Below, piece by piece: positions 8,310 through 16,090 of a stretch of DNA of 21,935 nucleotides. The position numbers and the translations under genes were made by a program. The notes beneath the pieces were generated by a model, which was not told where the DNA came from, did no database searches, and saw nothing but the letters and a program-made list of their open reading frames with translations. The DNA is from Clostridiales bacterium (GTDB taxonomy: Bacteria; Bacillota; Clostridia; Oscillospirales; Oscillospiraceae): the NCBI GenBank assembly GCA_012728025.1, contig JAAYFX010000087.1:1-21935 (forward strand), given 5' to 3'. Position 1 is the first letter of the stretch. Every line of letters starts with the position of its first letter.

Positions 8310-8580
8310 TTTTTGCTTCTGGAAAACGAGGAGCTGCAAAGAGGAAGACTTTAAAAACCGCATAATATGACAAAATTTGAGCTATTTCTACAAATCTTCT
8401 GATGGCACGACACATTCTGACATATTTCGCAAGTATCAGGTGCTAACATACATTTCGTTTGATGTCTGAATTAGACGGCAAGGCTTGATAAATCATAAAA
8501 ATTTTAAAATTTATTTTCACTGTGTATCGGAACGTACACATTAAAGCTTTTGCCCCCCTAGGGGTGAGGAGGGATTTTTA
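8304..8580 (+). promoter_or_regulatory. Non-coding leader of the virion gene block, with dyads and repeats
   Basis: No convincing gene is seen here. Visible elements are three GACA-N-ATT-like boxes at 8369, 8409 and 8419 (starts 40 and 10 bp apart), a near-palindrome GTCTGAATTAGAC (8464-8476), an inverted repeat TGTGTA-N8-TACACA (8521-8540), and a perfect palindrome CCCCTAGGGG (8555-8564) just ahead of the ribosome binding site of the first phage-type gene. A promoter must lie here because of the terminator at 8269. Weak candidates are TTGATA (8485-8490) with TAAAAT or TTTATT downstream at poor spacing, and an extended -10 TGCTAACAT (8441-8449). None is compelling. Confidence 0.45.
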
Positions 8581-8904
8581 TTGAAGGGAAAATTAAGCAG
8601 CGCTAAGGTTGCAGAGCATATTAGAAAGCTTGCCTTTGCCAAATCCAATGATGCTGTGAAACTTGTTTTTCTTGAGCCTGAGCAGCTTGGTCTTATTGAT
8701 GGCCTTGATTTGAACATGGTTTCAGAGGTAAAAAGAGGGGCAAAGGGGGAGGTGGAGGAGAAGCTTTTGAACAGAATTGCGCTTTTGGAGCTGCTTTCCG
8801 GCTTGTTGGAAAAAAGCCCGACACCTCAAGGGGGAGGCGAGGCGGAGAGCTTTTTTACGGCTATGGATAGTTTGGCCTCGAAGCTTGACGGTGGGGAAAA
8901 ATGA
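8581..8904 (+). CDS. Terminase small subunit-like protein, short, no N-terminal DNA-binding domain seen
   Basis: A 107-residue protein in the position of the small terminase, immediately before and overlapping the large subunit (ATGA). Residues about 43-76 (DLNMVSEVKRGAKGEVEE, then KLLNRIALLELL) resemble the C-terminal part of terminase small subunits of the XtmA type, where an isoleucine/valine strand and a charged turn precede a helix that contacts the oligomer. The usual N-terminal helix-turn-helix of 60-100 residues is not there. The TTG start at 8581 is well placed after AGGAGGG (8567-8573). Known small terminases recognise pac or cos sites; a protein of this form might oligomerise without sequence-specific recognition. 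It could also be an unrelated phage protein. Confidence 0.55.
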   Translation: MKGKLSSAKVAEHIRKLAFAKSNDAVKLVFLEPEQLGLIDGLDLNMVSEVKRGAKGEVEEKLLNRIALLELLSGLLEKSPTPQGGGEAESFFTAMDSLASKLDGGEK

Positions 8905-10154
8905 AATTTGAAAGCTTTTCCGAAAAGCAGGCCATTGCCCTTACTTGGTGGAGTCCGGCATCTATATATTCGGATTTGGACGCTATTATCTGTGATGGGG
9001 CAGTGCGCAGCGGCAAGACCCTGTGTATGGGTATTTCGTTTTTGTGCTGGGCTATGCGGCAGTTTGACGGGATGCAGTTCGGAATGTGCGGAAAGACCAT
9101 AGTCTCTCTTAGGAGAAACGTTTTAAGCACTGTTTTGCCCGTTATGGGCGACCTTGGCTTTAGCTATCAGCAAAAGCACTCTAAAAACCTTTTTACCTTG
9201 AGCTTTGGGGGGAGGACTAACACCTTTTATCTTTTCGGCGGAAAGGACGAAGGCTCACAGGCTCTTATACAGGGGGCGACTTTTGCGGGGGTTTTGCTTG
9301 ATGAGGTGGCTCTTATGCCCAGAAGTTTTGTTGAGCAGGCCTGTGCCCGTTGTTCGGTTTCGGGCAGTAAGCTTTGGTTTAACTGTAATCCCGAGGGACC
9401 TGAGCATTGGTTTTATAAGGAGTGGGTGCAAAAGACCAAGCAGCGGCGGGCCTTGTATCTTCATTTTACTCTTGAGGATAATCCAGCCTTGTCAAGAAAG
9501 ATAATTGCCCGCTATCGGAAGATGTATTCCGGAGCTTTTTACAGGCGCTTTATTTTGGGTGAGTGGGTTGCAGCTCAGGGCAGGGTGTATGACTTTTTTG
9601 ATGAAAGCTTTGTGCGGGGAGCTCCGGAGGGGGAAATGGAGGAATATGCGGTTTCCTGTGATTACGGCACTATGAATCCATCTTCTTTTGGGTTTTGGGG
9701 GAAAAAAGATGGGGTTTGGTATCGCTTGAGAGAGTATTATTATGACTCACGTAATATGGGAAGTCAGAAAACTGATGCAGAATATGTTTTGGAGCTTGAA
9801 AGACTATGTGAGGGCAAAAGGCCCTCTGCTGTTGTGGTTGACCCTTCTGCCGCAAGTTTTATTGAGGCTTTGCGAAGAAAGGCTTTTCCCGTTATGAAGG
9901 CGAATAATGATGTTTTAAGCGGTATAAGGCTGACGGCAGACCTTTTAAAGTCGGGGAAAATTGTTATTTGCCCAGAGTGTACGGATGCTTTGCGGGAGTT
10001 TTCCCTTTATTCCTGGGATGAAAAAAGTCAGGGTAGGGATGTGCCTATAAAGCAGTTTGACCATGCCATGGACGACATTCGATATTTTGCCGCCACTGTG
10101 ATTTCTCCTGAGCAGGGAGATTTCTTTGCGGCTACCTATGTGGAAAGACAGTAG
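8901..10154 (+). CDS. terL: Phage terminase large subunit
   Basis: The packaging ATPase-nuclease that pumps DNA into the prohead and cuts it. The 417 residues match the XtmB/Terminase_3 type. Walker A is GAVRSGKT (33-40), and Walker B is VLLDE (131-135) with the catalytic Glu135. The RNase H-like nuclease keeps its acidic residues at D254 (SCDYGTMNP), D314 (VVVDPSAASF) and D391/D392 (DHAMDDIRY). All catalytic positions look intact, so the gene is under selection or only recently inactive. The ATG overlaps the stop of the upstream gene, indicating translational coupling. Confidence 0.96.
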   Translation: MKFESFSEKQAIALTWWSPASIYSDLDAIICDGAVRSGKTLCMGISFLCWAMRQFDGMQFGMCGKTIVSLRRNVLSTVLPVMGDLGFSYQQKHSKNLFTLSFGGRTNTFYLFGGKDEGSQALIQGATFAGVLLDEVALMPRSFVEQACARCSVSGSKLWFNCNPEGPEHWFYKEWVQKTKQRRALYLHFTLEDNPALSRKIIARYRKMYSGAFYRRFILGEWVAAQGRVYDFFDESFVRGAPEGEMEEYAVSCDYGTMNPSSFGFWGKKDGVWYRLREYYYDSRNMGSQKTDAEYVLELERLCEGKRPSAVVVDPSAASFIEALRRKAFPVMKANNDVLSGIRLTADLLKSGKIVICPECTDALREFSLYSWDEKSQGRDVPIKQFDHAMDDIRYFAATVISPEQGDFFAATYVERQ

Positions 10155-10182
10155 GAGGGCGGATTTTTTGGGAGGTAGAAGT

Positions 10183-11340
10183 TTGGGTTTTTTTGAGAAG
10201 CTTAGAAGCCGGCCGGCGGCAAAGGCGCAGATAAGGTCGGGCCAGCAGCATCCTTTTGGAATGTTAGATAATTATGTGCCTTTAGGGGGAGGTGATGTGA
10301 GGCTTTATAGGGCCATTCGTGAGGCGGTGCCTGTTTTGGATGCGGCGGTTATGAAAATTATTAGGCTTGCCGGAGGGTTTTCCGTTGTATGCGGAGACAA
10401 AAGAGCCGAAGGCGAGCTTGCGGAGTTTTTAAGAACTGTTGATACCGGAAGGGCCCAAAGGGGAATAGACGCTTTTTTGGATAATTATTTGGACTCTATG
10501 CTCACAAGCGGCAGGGCCGTAGGTGAGATTGTTGTGGATGGACATAGGGAGATTAAAGCCCTGCTGTGTGCTGATGTCTGTGATGTTCAGGTAAGGGAAG
10601 GGGTGTCGCCTTTAGATTTTGTTATCTGCGCAAGGGGGCAGACCGGACTTTTCGAGCCTTTGCCTTATCAGGAGCTTATTTTGTTTACACCATTTAACCC
10701 TGAAACAGCCAGTCCTTACGGGGTTTCTATGTTCAGGAGTATGCCATTTTTGGCGGAAATTTTGCTTAAGATATTCCAGTCTATCGGAGTTAACTGGGAA
10801 AGGGCGGGGAATGTGCGCTTTGCCGTAACTTATAAGCCCCAAGGGGATATTATTGACAAAGCCTATGCCAGAGAGCGCTCGGAGCAAATTGCCAGAGAGT
10901 GGAGTGCTGCCATGCAAAGTGGAAAAAACGGTAGTGTGAGGGATTTTGTTGCTGTTGGTGATGTTGACATTAAGGTTATTGGTGCTGATAACCAAATTTT
11001 GGACAGTGAGGTGCCTGTTAGGCAGATATTGGAGCAACTTGTTTCCAGAACGGGAATACCGCCTTTTATGCTGGGGTTAAACTGGTCTTCCACCGAGAGG
11101 ATGAGTGCCCAGCAGGCAGACCTTATGACCAGTGAGCTTACGGCAATTAGGCGAAGTCTGAACCCTGTTATTGAAAAGATTTGCGACCTTTGGCTTCGTA
11201 TGCACGGCTATGCCTGTGATTTTGAGGTTGATTGGGAGCCTATTAACTTGCAGGACTATGTTGAGGAGGCAAGGGCCGCCCTTTTGTCGGCTCAGGCACA
11301 GGCATTGGAGTTGAAGCTTTCGGAAGGCGGCAGTCTTTAA
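10183..11340 (+). CDS. Phage portal protein
   Basis: The portal forms the dodecameric ring through which DNA enters and leaves the capsid and where the tail joins. The frame is open from an ATG at 10126 inside terL. A TTG at 10183 is preferred because GGGAGGT (10170-10176) precedes it and the resulting MGFFEKLRS resembles common portal N-termini. A TTG at 10168 after AGGAGGG is the alternative. From 10183 the protein has 385 residues. Supporting features are the C-terminal helical stretch with SRTGIPPFMLGLN, an STERMSAQQADLM segment typical of PBSX/XkdE-like portals, and the C-terminal coiled region. It lies directly between terL and the prohead protease. Confidence 0.9.
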   Translation: MGFFEKLRSRPAAKAQIRSGQQHPFGMLDNYVPLGGGDVRLYRAIREAVPVLDAAVMKIIRLAGGFSVVCGDKRAEGELAEFLRTVDTGRAQRGIDAFLDNYLDSMLTSGRAVGEIVVDGHREIKALLCADVCDVQVREGVSPLDFVICARGQTGLFEPLPYQELILFTPFNPETASPYGVSMFRSMPFLAEILLKIFQSIGVNWERAGNVRFAVTYKPQGDIIDKAYARERSEQIAREWSAAMQSGKNGSVRDFVAVGDVDIKVIGADNQILDSEVPVRQILEQLVSRTGIPPFMLGLNWSSTERMSAQQADLMTSELTAIRRSLNPVIEKICDLWLRMHGYACDFEVDWEPINLQDYVEEARAALLSAQAQALELKLSEGGSL

Positions 11341-11370
11341 GGGGCTTAAAATTTTGTTGGGGGGATTTTT

Positions 11371-12294
11371 ATGAGGATTTATAAGGCGGGGCGCTCGGGC
11401 GGAGCTGTTCCCGACATTGAAAAGGAGCTGGAGAAGGTAAACGGCTTTGCAAAGACCCAGCTTTTGGCGGAGCAGGTGTACATATTTTCTTTGATTTTGT
11501 GTGATAACGAGGTGGACAGAGATTTTGAAAAGTTTTCTACTGATGCCTTGAGTGAACTTTCAGAACTTTTTGTTGGGAAAACGGGGATTTTTGACCATGA
11601 GTGGACAGCGAAAAACCAGACGGCGAGGATTTACAGAACTGAGCTTTTAGAGGATAGGGACATTTTGACAAGTTTGGGTGAGCCTTATAAGGCTTTGAAA
11701 GCCTTTGCCTATATGCTTAAAAGCGAGAAAAACCTTGAGCTTATTTCGGAGATTGAGGCAGGCATTAAAAAAGAGGTGAGCATTGGCTGCAGCCTTAAAA
11801 AAAGGCTTTGCTCCGTCTGCGGACTGGCGGAAGGGGGCTGCGGTCATATTAAAGGCAGGGAGTATGAAGGAAAGCTTTGCTATTTTGAGCTTTTTGATGT
11901 GAGTGATGCTTATGAGTGGAGCTTTGTGGCGGTGCCTGCCCAGAGGGCTGCGGGAGTTGTGAAGCGCTTTGGCGGGGCAAAAACCTTAAAGGGCTTTGTT
12001 GAAAGCTTGGAGGGCAGTGTTTTTGCCGCTGAGTATGAGGTGCTAGAGGCTGAAGCTCAGCTTGGAAAAAGGTATAAGCAGGAGCTTCGGCGGGAGGTTT
12101 TGCGCCTTGGGCTGTTGTGTGACAAAAAGCTTTATGAGGCTCTTTTGGAGGGCAGCAAGACCATGGGGGAGGCCCAGCTTCTGGCAATGAAGGCTTCTTT
12201 TGAAGAAAGGCTTAGTGAAAAGATGCCTATAACAACTCAAATTTCCGGAAGGGATGATGTGGTGAGCTTTGACGGAAGCTCTTATCTTGTTTGA
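11371..12294 (+). CDS. Prohead protease, XkdF-like
   Basis: A 307-residue protein with the features of an HK97-fold prohead maturation protease fused to a scaffold-like tail. His76 lies in GIFDHEW, the probable nucleophile Ser137 in EVSIGCS, and acidic residues around FDVSDAYEWSFVAVPA (175-190) complete the site. A Cys-rich insertion (C147, C150, C157, H159 in CSVCG and CGHIKG) could bind zinc. Residues about 190-307 are helical and charged, with a long Glu/Lys/Leu-rich stretch that could act as an internal scaffold. GGGGGG (11359-11364) precedes the ATG. It lies between the portal and capsid genes, as in PBSX. Confidence 0.82.
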   Translation: MRIYKAGRSGGAVPDIEKELEKVNGFAKTQLLAEQVYIFSLILCDNEVDRDFEKFSTDALSELSELFVGKTGIFDHEWTAKNQTARIYRTELLEDRDILTSLGEPYKALKAFAYMLKSEKNLELISEIEAGIKKEVSIGCSLKKRLCSVCGLAEGGCGHIKGREYEGKLCYFELFDVSDAYEWSFVAVPAQRAAGVVKRFGGAKTLKGFVESLEGSVFAAEYEVLEAEAQLGKRYKQELRREVLRLGLLCDKKLYEALLEGSKTMGEAQLLAMKASFEERLSEKMPITTQISGRDDVVSFDGSSYLV

Positions 12295-12342
12295 GCATGA
12301 CGGCTAAAGGCCGATTGCTAATAATTTTTTGGAGGAAAGATA

Positions 12343-12693
12343 ATGAAGGTTAGTTTTGAGGGAATCGGAGAAAGCGTTATCACTTTTTATAACAGTGATG
12401 GAACGGCGGCAAAGGCGGGAGAGCCTGTTATGTTAAGCGGCAACGGTGAAATAAGAGCTTGCTCGGAGGGTGAACGGCTTATTGGGGTGGCCCTTGCCTG
12501 TGACGAGAGTTTTGCTGCTGTGCAGACCATGGGCTATATTGAGCTGCCCTTTTCGGGAATAGCACCCAATGTTGGTTATGGGATGCTTGTGGCAGACGGG
12601 GCAGGGGGAGTTAAAACGGCCGATGCCGGCGGCGGAGAGTTTCTTGTTATCGAAGTGGACGAGACTGCAAAGATTTTGGGATTTATGCTTTAA
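12343..12693 (+). CDS. Probable capsid cement/decoration protein
   Basis: A 116-residue, beta-rich, cysteine-poor protein immediately before the major capsid gene, the usual place for capsid decoration or stabilising proteins (DUF2190-like). The segments GEPVMLSGNGEIRACSEGE and GVALACDE, followed by QTMGYIELPFSG and YGMLVADGAGGVK, have the small-barrel pattern of such proteins. GGAGGAAAG (12331-12339) sits directly ahead of the ATG. The assignment rests on position and residue pattern, not on a diagnostic motif. Confidence 0.6.
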   Translation: MKVSFEGIGESVITFYNSDGTAAKAGEPVMLSGNGEIRACSEGERLIGVALACDESFAAVQTMGYIELPFSGIAPNVGYGMLVADGAGGVKTADAGGGEFLVIEVDETAKILGFML

Positions 12694-12718
12694 GAAAAAT
12701 TTTTAAAGGAGAATTATT

Positions 12719-13750
12719 ATGGCTTATAAATTTAATGAAGTAAAGCTTGACAAGGGTATGTATGGGGAGACGGGCAAAAGCTTTGCCCAAGTTTTGGAGA
12801 GACTTGACCCCTCGGAGGAATATAAGGGAACGGCTTATGAGGACCTTGACGCCTTTCAGCGTCAGCTAAAGCGCTTTGATATAAAGGTGCGTGGCGCCGG
12901 CAGCGACAGCGTTGAGAAGTTTTTTAGAACCTTTGAAAGCTCTGTGCTTTTTCCCGAATATGTGGCGAGAAGTGTCCGTCAGGGCATGGAGGAGGAAAAT
13001 GTGCTTCCCTCTATTACGGCGACGGTTACGAAATTTGACGGCATGGACTATCGCTCTATTTATTCCATTCCCACAGAGGACGAAAAGAGCCTTCGCCGTG
13101 TGGAGGAGGGGGCTATTATTCCCCAGACTGAGGTAAAGGTTCGGGAAAACCTTGTTAAGCTGCATAAAAGAGGCAGGATGCTTGTTGCCTCCTATGAGGC
13201 TGTGCGCTTTCAGAAGCTTGACCTGTTTTCAGTTATGCTGCGCCAGATAGGCAGCCAGATTATGCGTATGCATCTTGATGATGCCATTGAAGTGATTTTA
13301 AGCGGTGACGGTAACGCTAATCCTGCGGAGGCTTATAAGGTTGGGACAAGTCCTATAACGGGCACTGCCGGAACTCTTGAATATGACCAGCTTTTGGAGT
13401 TTTGGAACTGCTTTGACCCTTATACCATGAACACTTTGCTTGTTAGCCCTGATGCCATGCTTCAGATACTTAAATGTGCAGAGTTTCAAAATCCTTTGAC
13501 CGGTCTTAATTTTCAGGGTACGGGTGAGCTTTCAAATCCCTTGGGTGCAAAGCTTATACGCACGGGGGCTGTGAAGTCCGGTACGGTTATAGGTCTTGAC
13601 AGAGGCTATGCTTTGGAAATGATTCAGGCAAGTGATGTGTCTGTTGAATATGACAGACTTATAGACAGGCAGCTTGAGCGGGCGGCCATAACCAGTATTT
13701 CGGGCTTTGCAAAGCTTTATACCGAGGCTTCAAAGGCACTTAAAATATAG
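12719..13750 (+). CDS. Major capsid protein
   Basis: A 343-residue protein of the HK97-fold type expected at this position. Supporting points are its length, the N-terminal charged helical part (to about residue 80), the E-loop-like region with DYRSIYSIPTEDEKSLRRVEEGA, the long spine helix with FSVMLRQIGSQIMRMHLDDAIEVIL, the NTLLVSPDAMLQILK segment, and a C-terminal P-domain strand VEYDRLIDRQLERAAITSIS. A strong ribosome binding site, AAAGGAGAA (12705-12713), suits a highly expressed structural protein. A stable hairpin follows the gene at 13771-13793. Confidence 0.85.
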   Translation: MAYKFNEVKLDKGMYGETGKSFAQVLERLDPSEEYKGTAYEDLDAFQRQLKRFDIKVRGAGSDSVEKFFRTFESSVLFPEYVARSVRQGMEEENVLPSITATVTKFDGMDYRSIYSIPTEDEKSLRRVEEGAIIPQTEVKVRENLVKLHKRGRMLVASYEAVRFQKLDLFSVMLRQIGSQIMRMHLDDAIEVILSGDGNANPAEAYKVGTSPITGTAGTLEYDQLLEFWNCFDPYTMNTLLVSPDAMLQILKCAEFQNPLTGLNFQGTGELSNPLGAKLIRTGAVKSGTVIGLDRGYALEMIQASDVSVEYDRLIDRQLERAAITSISGFAKLYTEASKALKI

Positions 13751-13770
13751 GGGGCTTATGGCCTTTATTT

Positions 13771-13793
13771 GCGGGGAGACAGGCTCTCCCCGC
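13771..13793 (+). repeat. Perfect intercistronic hairpin after the major capsid gene
   Basis: GCGGGGAGA (13771-13779) and TCTCCCCGC (13785-13793) form a perfect 9-bp GC-rich stem with a 5-base loop. There is no T-run after it, so it is more likely an RNA-stabilising or attenuating element than a full terminator. It separates the abundant capsid messages from the downstream connector and tail genes. Confidence 0.7.
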
Positions 13794-13813
13794 CTAGATG
13801 AGTGGAGGTTTTT

Positions 13814-14188
13814 ATGGAGATTTATGCGGAGATTTTGGAAAAGGCCAAACTGCTTATGCGAAAGGAACTATCCGAATCTGAGGAAGGGGTTTTGTATGAA
13901 ATGTGCCTTTCTGCTTATTCGGAGCTGTTGGGCAGGCTTAAAGATGGGATTTCCACCGAGGATATTCATGAGCAGTTTGTGAGGGCTGCGGGTGCTCTTG
14001 CCCTATCCATGTATGTTGGCCTTGATGTGTCCCAGCTTGACGGGTATACCGCCGGAGGGCTTTCTGTCAGACGGCGCAGTGCTAGAACATCCAGAGATGC
14101 AGCCCTTTCCTTAAGGCGGCAGGCAGAGCTTATGCTGACGGGGTATTTGAAGGAGCGCAACTTTAATTTTCTGGCGGTGAGAGGCTGA
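13814..14188 (+). CDS. Head-tail connector (adaptor) protein, XkdH/gp6 position
   Basis: A 124-residue, mostly helical protein just after the capsid gene. This is the position and size of head-tail adaptor proteins (gp6/gp15 or XkdH type) that bind under the portal. The N-terminal helix EIYAEILEKAKLLMRKELSE and the C-terminal basic, Arg-rich part (SVRRRSARTSRDAALSLRRQ) fit a DNA-channel protein. The frame is open from GTG 13802, but the ATG at 13814 follows TGGAGG and is chosen. It overlaps the next gene by one base. Confidence 0.6.
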   Translation: MEIYAEILEKAKLLMRKELSESEEGVLYEMCLSAYSELLGRLKDGISTEDIHEQFVRAAGALALSMYVGLDVSQLDGYTAGGLSVRRRSARTSRDAALSLRRQAELMLTGYLKERNFNFLAVRG

Positions 14189-14517
14189 TGGAAATGAAAA
14201 AGGGCGATGTTTGGGGGTTTGGAAGAGAGTTTTTCCTCATGGATGAGGATGGGGAAAAGCTTAGAAGTTTCAGGGGGTTTTTGGAGCATGGAGGACTTTC
14301 CGGCAGAGCTTATAAGAAAAGCAGGGCAGGGCTTGTTTCTCAGGAGAAGTTTAGGTTGATTTCGGAGCCTTGTGAGGACTTTCTCCCTTTTGGCGCGGGG
14401 GCAAAAATATACTGTGAGGGTTGCTCCTATGAGCTTATAAGCAGTTTTCAGGTGTATGCGGGTAAGGCTCTTTCCCACAGAGAAAGTGTTTTGAGGAGGT
14501 GGGAAAGGGATGGATAA
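14188..14517 (+). CDS. Small head-closure or minor tail-joining protein
   Basis: A 109-residue protein with no diagnostic motif. Its position between the connector and the tail-completion gene, and its beta-rich look with a C-terminal strand (CSYELISSFQVYAGKALSHRESVLRRW), suit a head-closure protein of the XkdI or gp16 class. The ATG overlaps the upstream stop, and its own stop overlaps the next start by 8 bases, so translation is probably coupled. The function is inferred from order only. Confidence 0.5.
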   Translation: MEMKKGDVWGFGREFFLMDEDGEKLRSFRGFLEHGGLSGRAYKKSRAGLVSQEKFRLISEPCEDFLPFGAGAKIYCEGCSYELISSFQVYAGKALSHRESVLRRWERDG

Positions 14518-15142
14518 GGCTGTTTTGGAGGGGCTTTTGTCGGCTCTTGAGACAAGGGGGTTGAAAGCCTATAAGGAATATCCCGATGTAAGTCTTTTGA
14601 AGGCTACGGAGAGCTTTGCCGTTATTGGGGTTGAAAGCTTTAAAAGTCTTAGCTCCGGCAAGGGGGAGTATTTGGGGATAAGGCGCTGCCAAGGGGACTT
14701 TTCTGAAAAAGAGGTCTATGGAAAAAGGCTGGAGCTTTCCTTGTATATAGAGGTTTATTCCCCTTTTTCCAGCCAGCGGGGAGCAGAAGGCATATCTGAT
14801 TATACTCGGGCTATGGGAAGCTGTTTTGAAGAGCTTCAATCGGGAATTAAGGCGGCGGAAATAAGGTTTGGTGAGGTTTGTTCAGATGAGGAGTTAGGCT
14901 GTTTTAAGCAAAAATGCAAGCTTCGCTGTGAAGCCTTTCTTCTTGCTGAAACAAGCGGTGAAGATGGTGAGTTTTTGGATTTTGTATTGAAAGGAAGTAT
15001 TTTAAGATGCTTATTAGTGAAAGACCCGGTGTTTATTCATCTGTGGAAGTTTCAAGCAGTCTTTACGGCAGGGAAAGCGGGAGGACTGTTGGTATTGCGG
15101 CTGTGGCTTCCAAGGGCGAAAAGGGCCTTTGCAGCCTTGTGA
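14510..15142 (+). CDS. Tail completion/terminator-like protein, long overlap with sheath gene
   Basis: In the slot just before the sheath gene, where PBSX-type clusters place a tail terminator (XkdJ position). The first about 165 residues look like a genuine alpha-beta domain, ending around EFLDFVLKGSIL. The frame has no stop there and continues another 45 codons through the sheath start (15007), giving an overlap of 136 bases and a hydrophobic, basic tail (RCLLVKDPVFIHLWKF and onward). A +1 shift at GTATTTTAA would stop it at about 15003, the expected place. Either a small indel has extended the gene, or a real overlap exists. GAGGAGG (14493-14499) precedes the ATG at 14510. Confidence 0.6.
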   Translation: MDKAVLEGLLSALETRGLKAYKEYPDVSLLKATESFAVIGVESFKSLSSGKGEYLGIRRCQGDFSEKEVYGKRLELSLYIEVYSPFSSQRGAEGISDYTRAMGSCFEELQSGIKAAEIRFGEVCSDEELGCFKQKCKLRCEAFLLAETSGEDGEFLDFVLKGSILRCLLVKDPVFIHLWKFQAVFTAGKAGGLLVLRLWLPRAKRAFAAL

Positions 15143-16077
15143 CAAGCACCGGTCAGGCAAATGAACTTTACGGAACTTTGAGTCCTCTTACAAGGCTTAT
15201 AAAAGTGTTGATGTCAAACGGGGCTTCGTCAATATGGGCGGTTCCCGCGGAGGTTTATGAGGCTAATTCAAATGGTACTTATGATATGGCTTCTAATGAG
15301 GATTATAAGGCCGCTTTTTCAGAGCTTATGAAGCGGGAGGATATTTCACTTATGATTTGCGACAGCAGGGCTTCCCAAGTGCACAATCATATGCGTCTTG
15401 CCATTGAAAATGCCGGTGAGGAGGCAAAATATCGCATTGGCATAGTTGAGGCTGTAAGCTCGGTTTCGGAACTTACGCAAAGGGCAGGGGATTTAAACTC
15501 TGAGCGTCTTGTTATGCTTTGCTGTCCTTTGACGGCGGAGAATGTTTTGGCCGGAGAGCTTTCTGCCGCCTTTGCGGGGGTGCTGGCCTGCGGCGGAGAC
15601 CCTGCCCTGCCTGTTAACGGGGCGGAGCTTTTAGGGCTTTCTGAGGTTTTTGATTCTTTTGAGGACGGGGAGATAAATGCTTTGGTGCGGGCGGGAGTGA
15701 GCCCCATTGAGGGGCATGGGGGAAAAAACCTTGTGGTAAGGGGACTTACTACAAGAACCATGACGGGGGGAGCGCCGGATTCTACATGGAAAGAGCTTAC
15801 GACTATTTTGATTATTGACGATGTTATACCCTCTTTGCGCTCGGCCTTGAGAACTCGTTTTCCCAGAGTGAAGAATACGGCCCAAACAAGGGGAGCCATA
15901 CGAACTCAGGTTTTGATTGAGCTTGAGAGAAAAAAGAAACAAGAGATTATTGATGATTACGGAACTGTCAGCGTTAAGCCCCTTGAAGGTGAGCCGAGTA
16001 TTTGCGAGGTTTCCTTTGAGTTTACCGTTGCTCATGGCTTAAATCGAATTAATCTTGCGGCTAACATCAGCGTTTAG
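15007..16077 (+). CDS. Contractile tail sheath protein, XkdK-like
   Basis: The sheath polymer surrounds the tail tube and contracts to drive it into the target. The 356 residues start ERPGVYSSVEVSSSLYG, a pattern typical of sheath N-termini. They include VGIAAVASKGEKG in the first domain, a middle variable domain, and the C-terminal conserved domain with LIIDDVIPSLRSALRTRFPR, ARTKG-like spacing (NTAQTRGAIRTQV), VSVKPLEGEPSICEVSFEFTV and a final strand VAHGLNRINLAANISV. Its presence shows that the tail is of the myovirus or contractile injection type. The ATG follows AAAGGAAG at suitable spacing. Confidence 0.93.
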   Translation: MLISERPGVYSSVEVSSSLYGRESGRTVGIAAVASKGEKGLCSLVTSTGQANELYGTLSPLTRLIKVLMSNGASSIWAVPAEVYEANSNGTYDMASNEDYKAAFSELMKREDISLMICDSRASQVHNHMRLAIENAGEEAKYRIGIVEAVSSVSELTQRAGDLNSERLVMLCCPLTAENVLAGELSAAFAGVLACGGDPALPVNGAELLGLSEVFDSFEDGEINALVRAGVSPIEGHGGKNLVVRGLTTRTMTGGAPDSTWKELTTILIIDDVIPSLRSALRTRFPRVKNTAQTRGAIRTQVLIELERKKKQEIIDDYGTVSVKPLEGEPSICEVSFEFTVAHGLNRINLAANISV

Positions 16078-16090
16078 GAGGTAGGAGAAG

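Noticed and set aside
8304..8580. Phage attachment site
   Set aside because: No direct repeat of this leader was found at the right end of the window, so no att site can be supported here.
12301..12330. CGGC-N5-GCCG followed by a T-run before the cement gene
   Set aside because: Only a 4-bp stem and the T-run is separated from it by about ten bases; too weak for a terminator.
13758..13982. Possible small + strand gene after the capsid gene
   Set aside because: It overlaps the connector gene almost entirely, is made from the hairpin and shadow frame, and has no protein-like pattern.
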